NCBI RefSeq assembly: GCF_032362555.1
Contig: NC_083536.1
Location: 2,914,001 to 2,978,000, forward strand
Length of the DNA stretch: 64,000 bases
Reading direction: 5' to 3'
Origin: Amyelois transitella
Taxonomy: Eukaryota; Arthropoda; Insecta; Lepidoptera; Pyralidae
Each line of letters starts with the position of its first letter. Within the stretch, counting starts at the first letter, position 1. A program made the position numbers and the translations under genes. The notes below the pieces were generated by a model. It was not told the DNA's origin, did not search any database, and saw only the letters and a list, made by a program, of their open reading frames with translations. This document shows positions 63,385-64,000 of this stretch, in pieces.

Positions 63385-64000
63385 TTTATTTATTTATTTA
63401 TTTAAACTTTATTGCACAAAAACAAAAAATGTACAAAAGGCGGACTTAATGCCGTTTGGCATTCTCTACCAGTCAACCAGTTGACCAAACAGAAAAAACT
63501 TTAAGTTGGTGGTGCGATAAAGTGCACATGCTTACTGACAAAATACATACATTACAAAAAAATGCGTAAATACATACAAGATATACATACATAATATACA
63601 CTATAAATACATATACATACATAAAATATATAATTAGGATGACCCATCATTAATCTGCCGAAGAAAGAACCCCTTCACAGCATGTTTGAACGCAGAGCGA
63701 CTAGGAGCTCTCCTAATAATTTCAGGAAGAGCATTCCAGAGCCTTACAGCCTGAACCTGGAAAGATTTCTCCAAAAAAGTAGACCGGAACAGAGGAGTAC
63801 GCAGAGTCAGGTTGTCTGAAGAGCGAAGAGAACGGAACTCAGAAGCGGGAATTTAGATTTTAAGTAAAGAGGAGAGCTAAAACCCAGCTAAAAGTTGAAT
63901 CGATCTGCAGTCCAAGGTCTTTTACGCTGGGGCAGTAAGGGATCGTAACATCATTAAATTTAACGGGATTGATAGCCTCGAAATTAATATTACAAATTTG
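63385..64000 (-). pseudogene. LINE-D, 3' part of a CR1/Jockey-like LINE running off the window
   Basis: The 3' tail is an (aaat)n tract (63385-63405 on the plus strand), followed by the attgcacaaaaacaaaaaat 3' UTR common in lepidopteran LINEs. The coding end at 63634 (minus-strand TAA) follows RSTFLEKSFQVQAVRLWNAL and RRAPSRSAFKHAVKGFFL. Upstream, at the window edge, FNDVTIPYCPSVKDLGLQID is in another frame, joined by an internal deletion near 63855. Truncated RT C-terminus only in this window. Confidence 0.82.

Overview
The window reads as a 64 kb stretch of insect, very probably lepidopteran, nuclear DNA made almost entirely of transposable elements inserted into one another. No convincing host gene was found. 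The lepidopteran assignment is an inference. It rests on Helitrons of the type that starts TCTATACTAATATTATAAAG and ends with a GC-rich hairpin plus CTAG, on a tRNA-derived SINE with a moth/butterfly-type tail, and on RTE-like LINEs with (ATGT)n tails and the 5' leader common in moths and butterflies. The density and nesting would suit a W chromosome or heterochromatin.

Layout. 1-5.6 kb: a 22-bp CpG-rich minisatellite followed by a DIRS-like tyrosine-recombinase retrotransposon (+). 5.6-7.3 kb: AT-rich DNA with an orphan DIRS terminus. 7.32-23.73 kb: a BEL/Pao LTR element (-) with identical 224-bp LTRs and a 5-bp target duplication. Its left LTR is split by an RTE-like LINE (7458-17439, 11-bp duplication), which is itself split by an intact mariner (8106-9426) and by another LINE (11586-16815). 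23.7-42.6 kb: one plus-strand LINE ('LINE-A') cut into pieces by an intact Tigger/pogo element (24044-26098), a minus-strand LINE that carries a Helitron (27.8-32.25 kb), a SINE (32798-33032), and a Copia element (33847-41670) that carries a restriction-like-endonuclease LINE (37780-41377). 42.6-47.05 kb: a second DIRS-like element (-) with a probable spliceosomal intron in gag. 47.2-48.9 kb: LINE fragments. 49.5-62.6 kb: a Helitron, then a degenerate Transib (RAG1-like) transposase split into three islands. Lying between the islands are a Tc1-like element interrupted by a coding-intact RTE copy (51991-55295), a small Helitron, an unclassified inverted-repeat element (56351-57497), a LINE whose 845-codon frame fuses ORF1 to RT, and a deleted ISL2EU-like element (61516-62430). 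62.57-64 kb: 3' fragments of two further LINEs.

The parts do not form a pathway. They record successive insertions whose order can be read from target duplications. Elements with undamaged coding frames are the mariner, the Tigger, the 51.99-55.30 kb RTE and, apart from one stop codon, the BEL/Pao. The most unusual points are the RLE-type LINE with a YLDD polymerase motif and a 28-bp templated junction, the ISL2EU derivative that keeps two converging first exons, the Transib remnant, the tandem repeats inside or next to DIRS introns, and the endonuclease-less ORF1-RT fusion. All protein identities come from motif recognition by eye; no database search was run.
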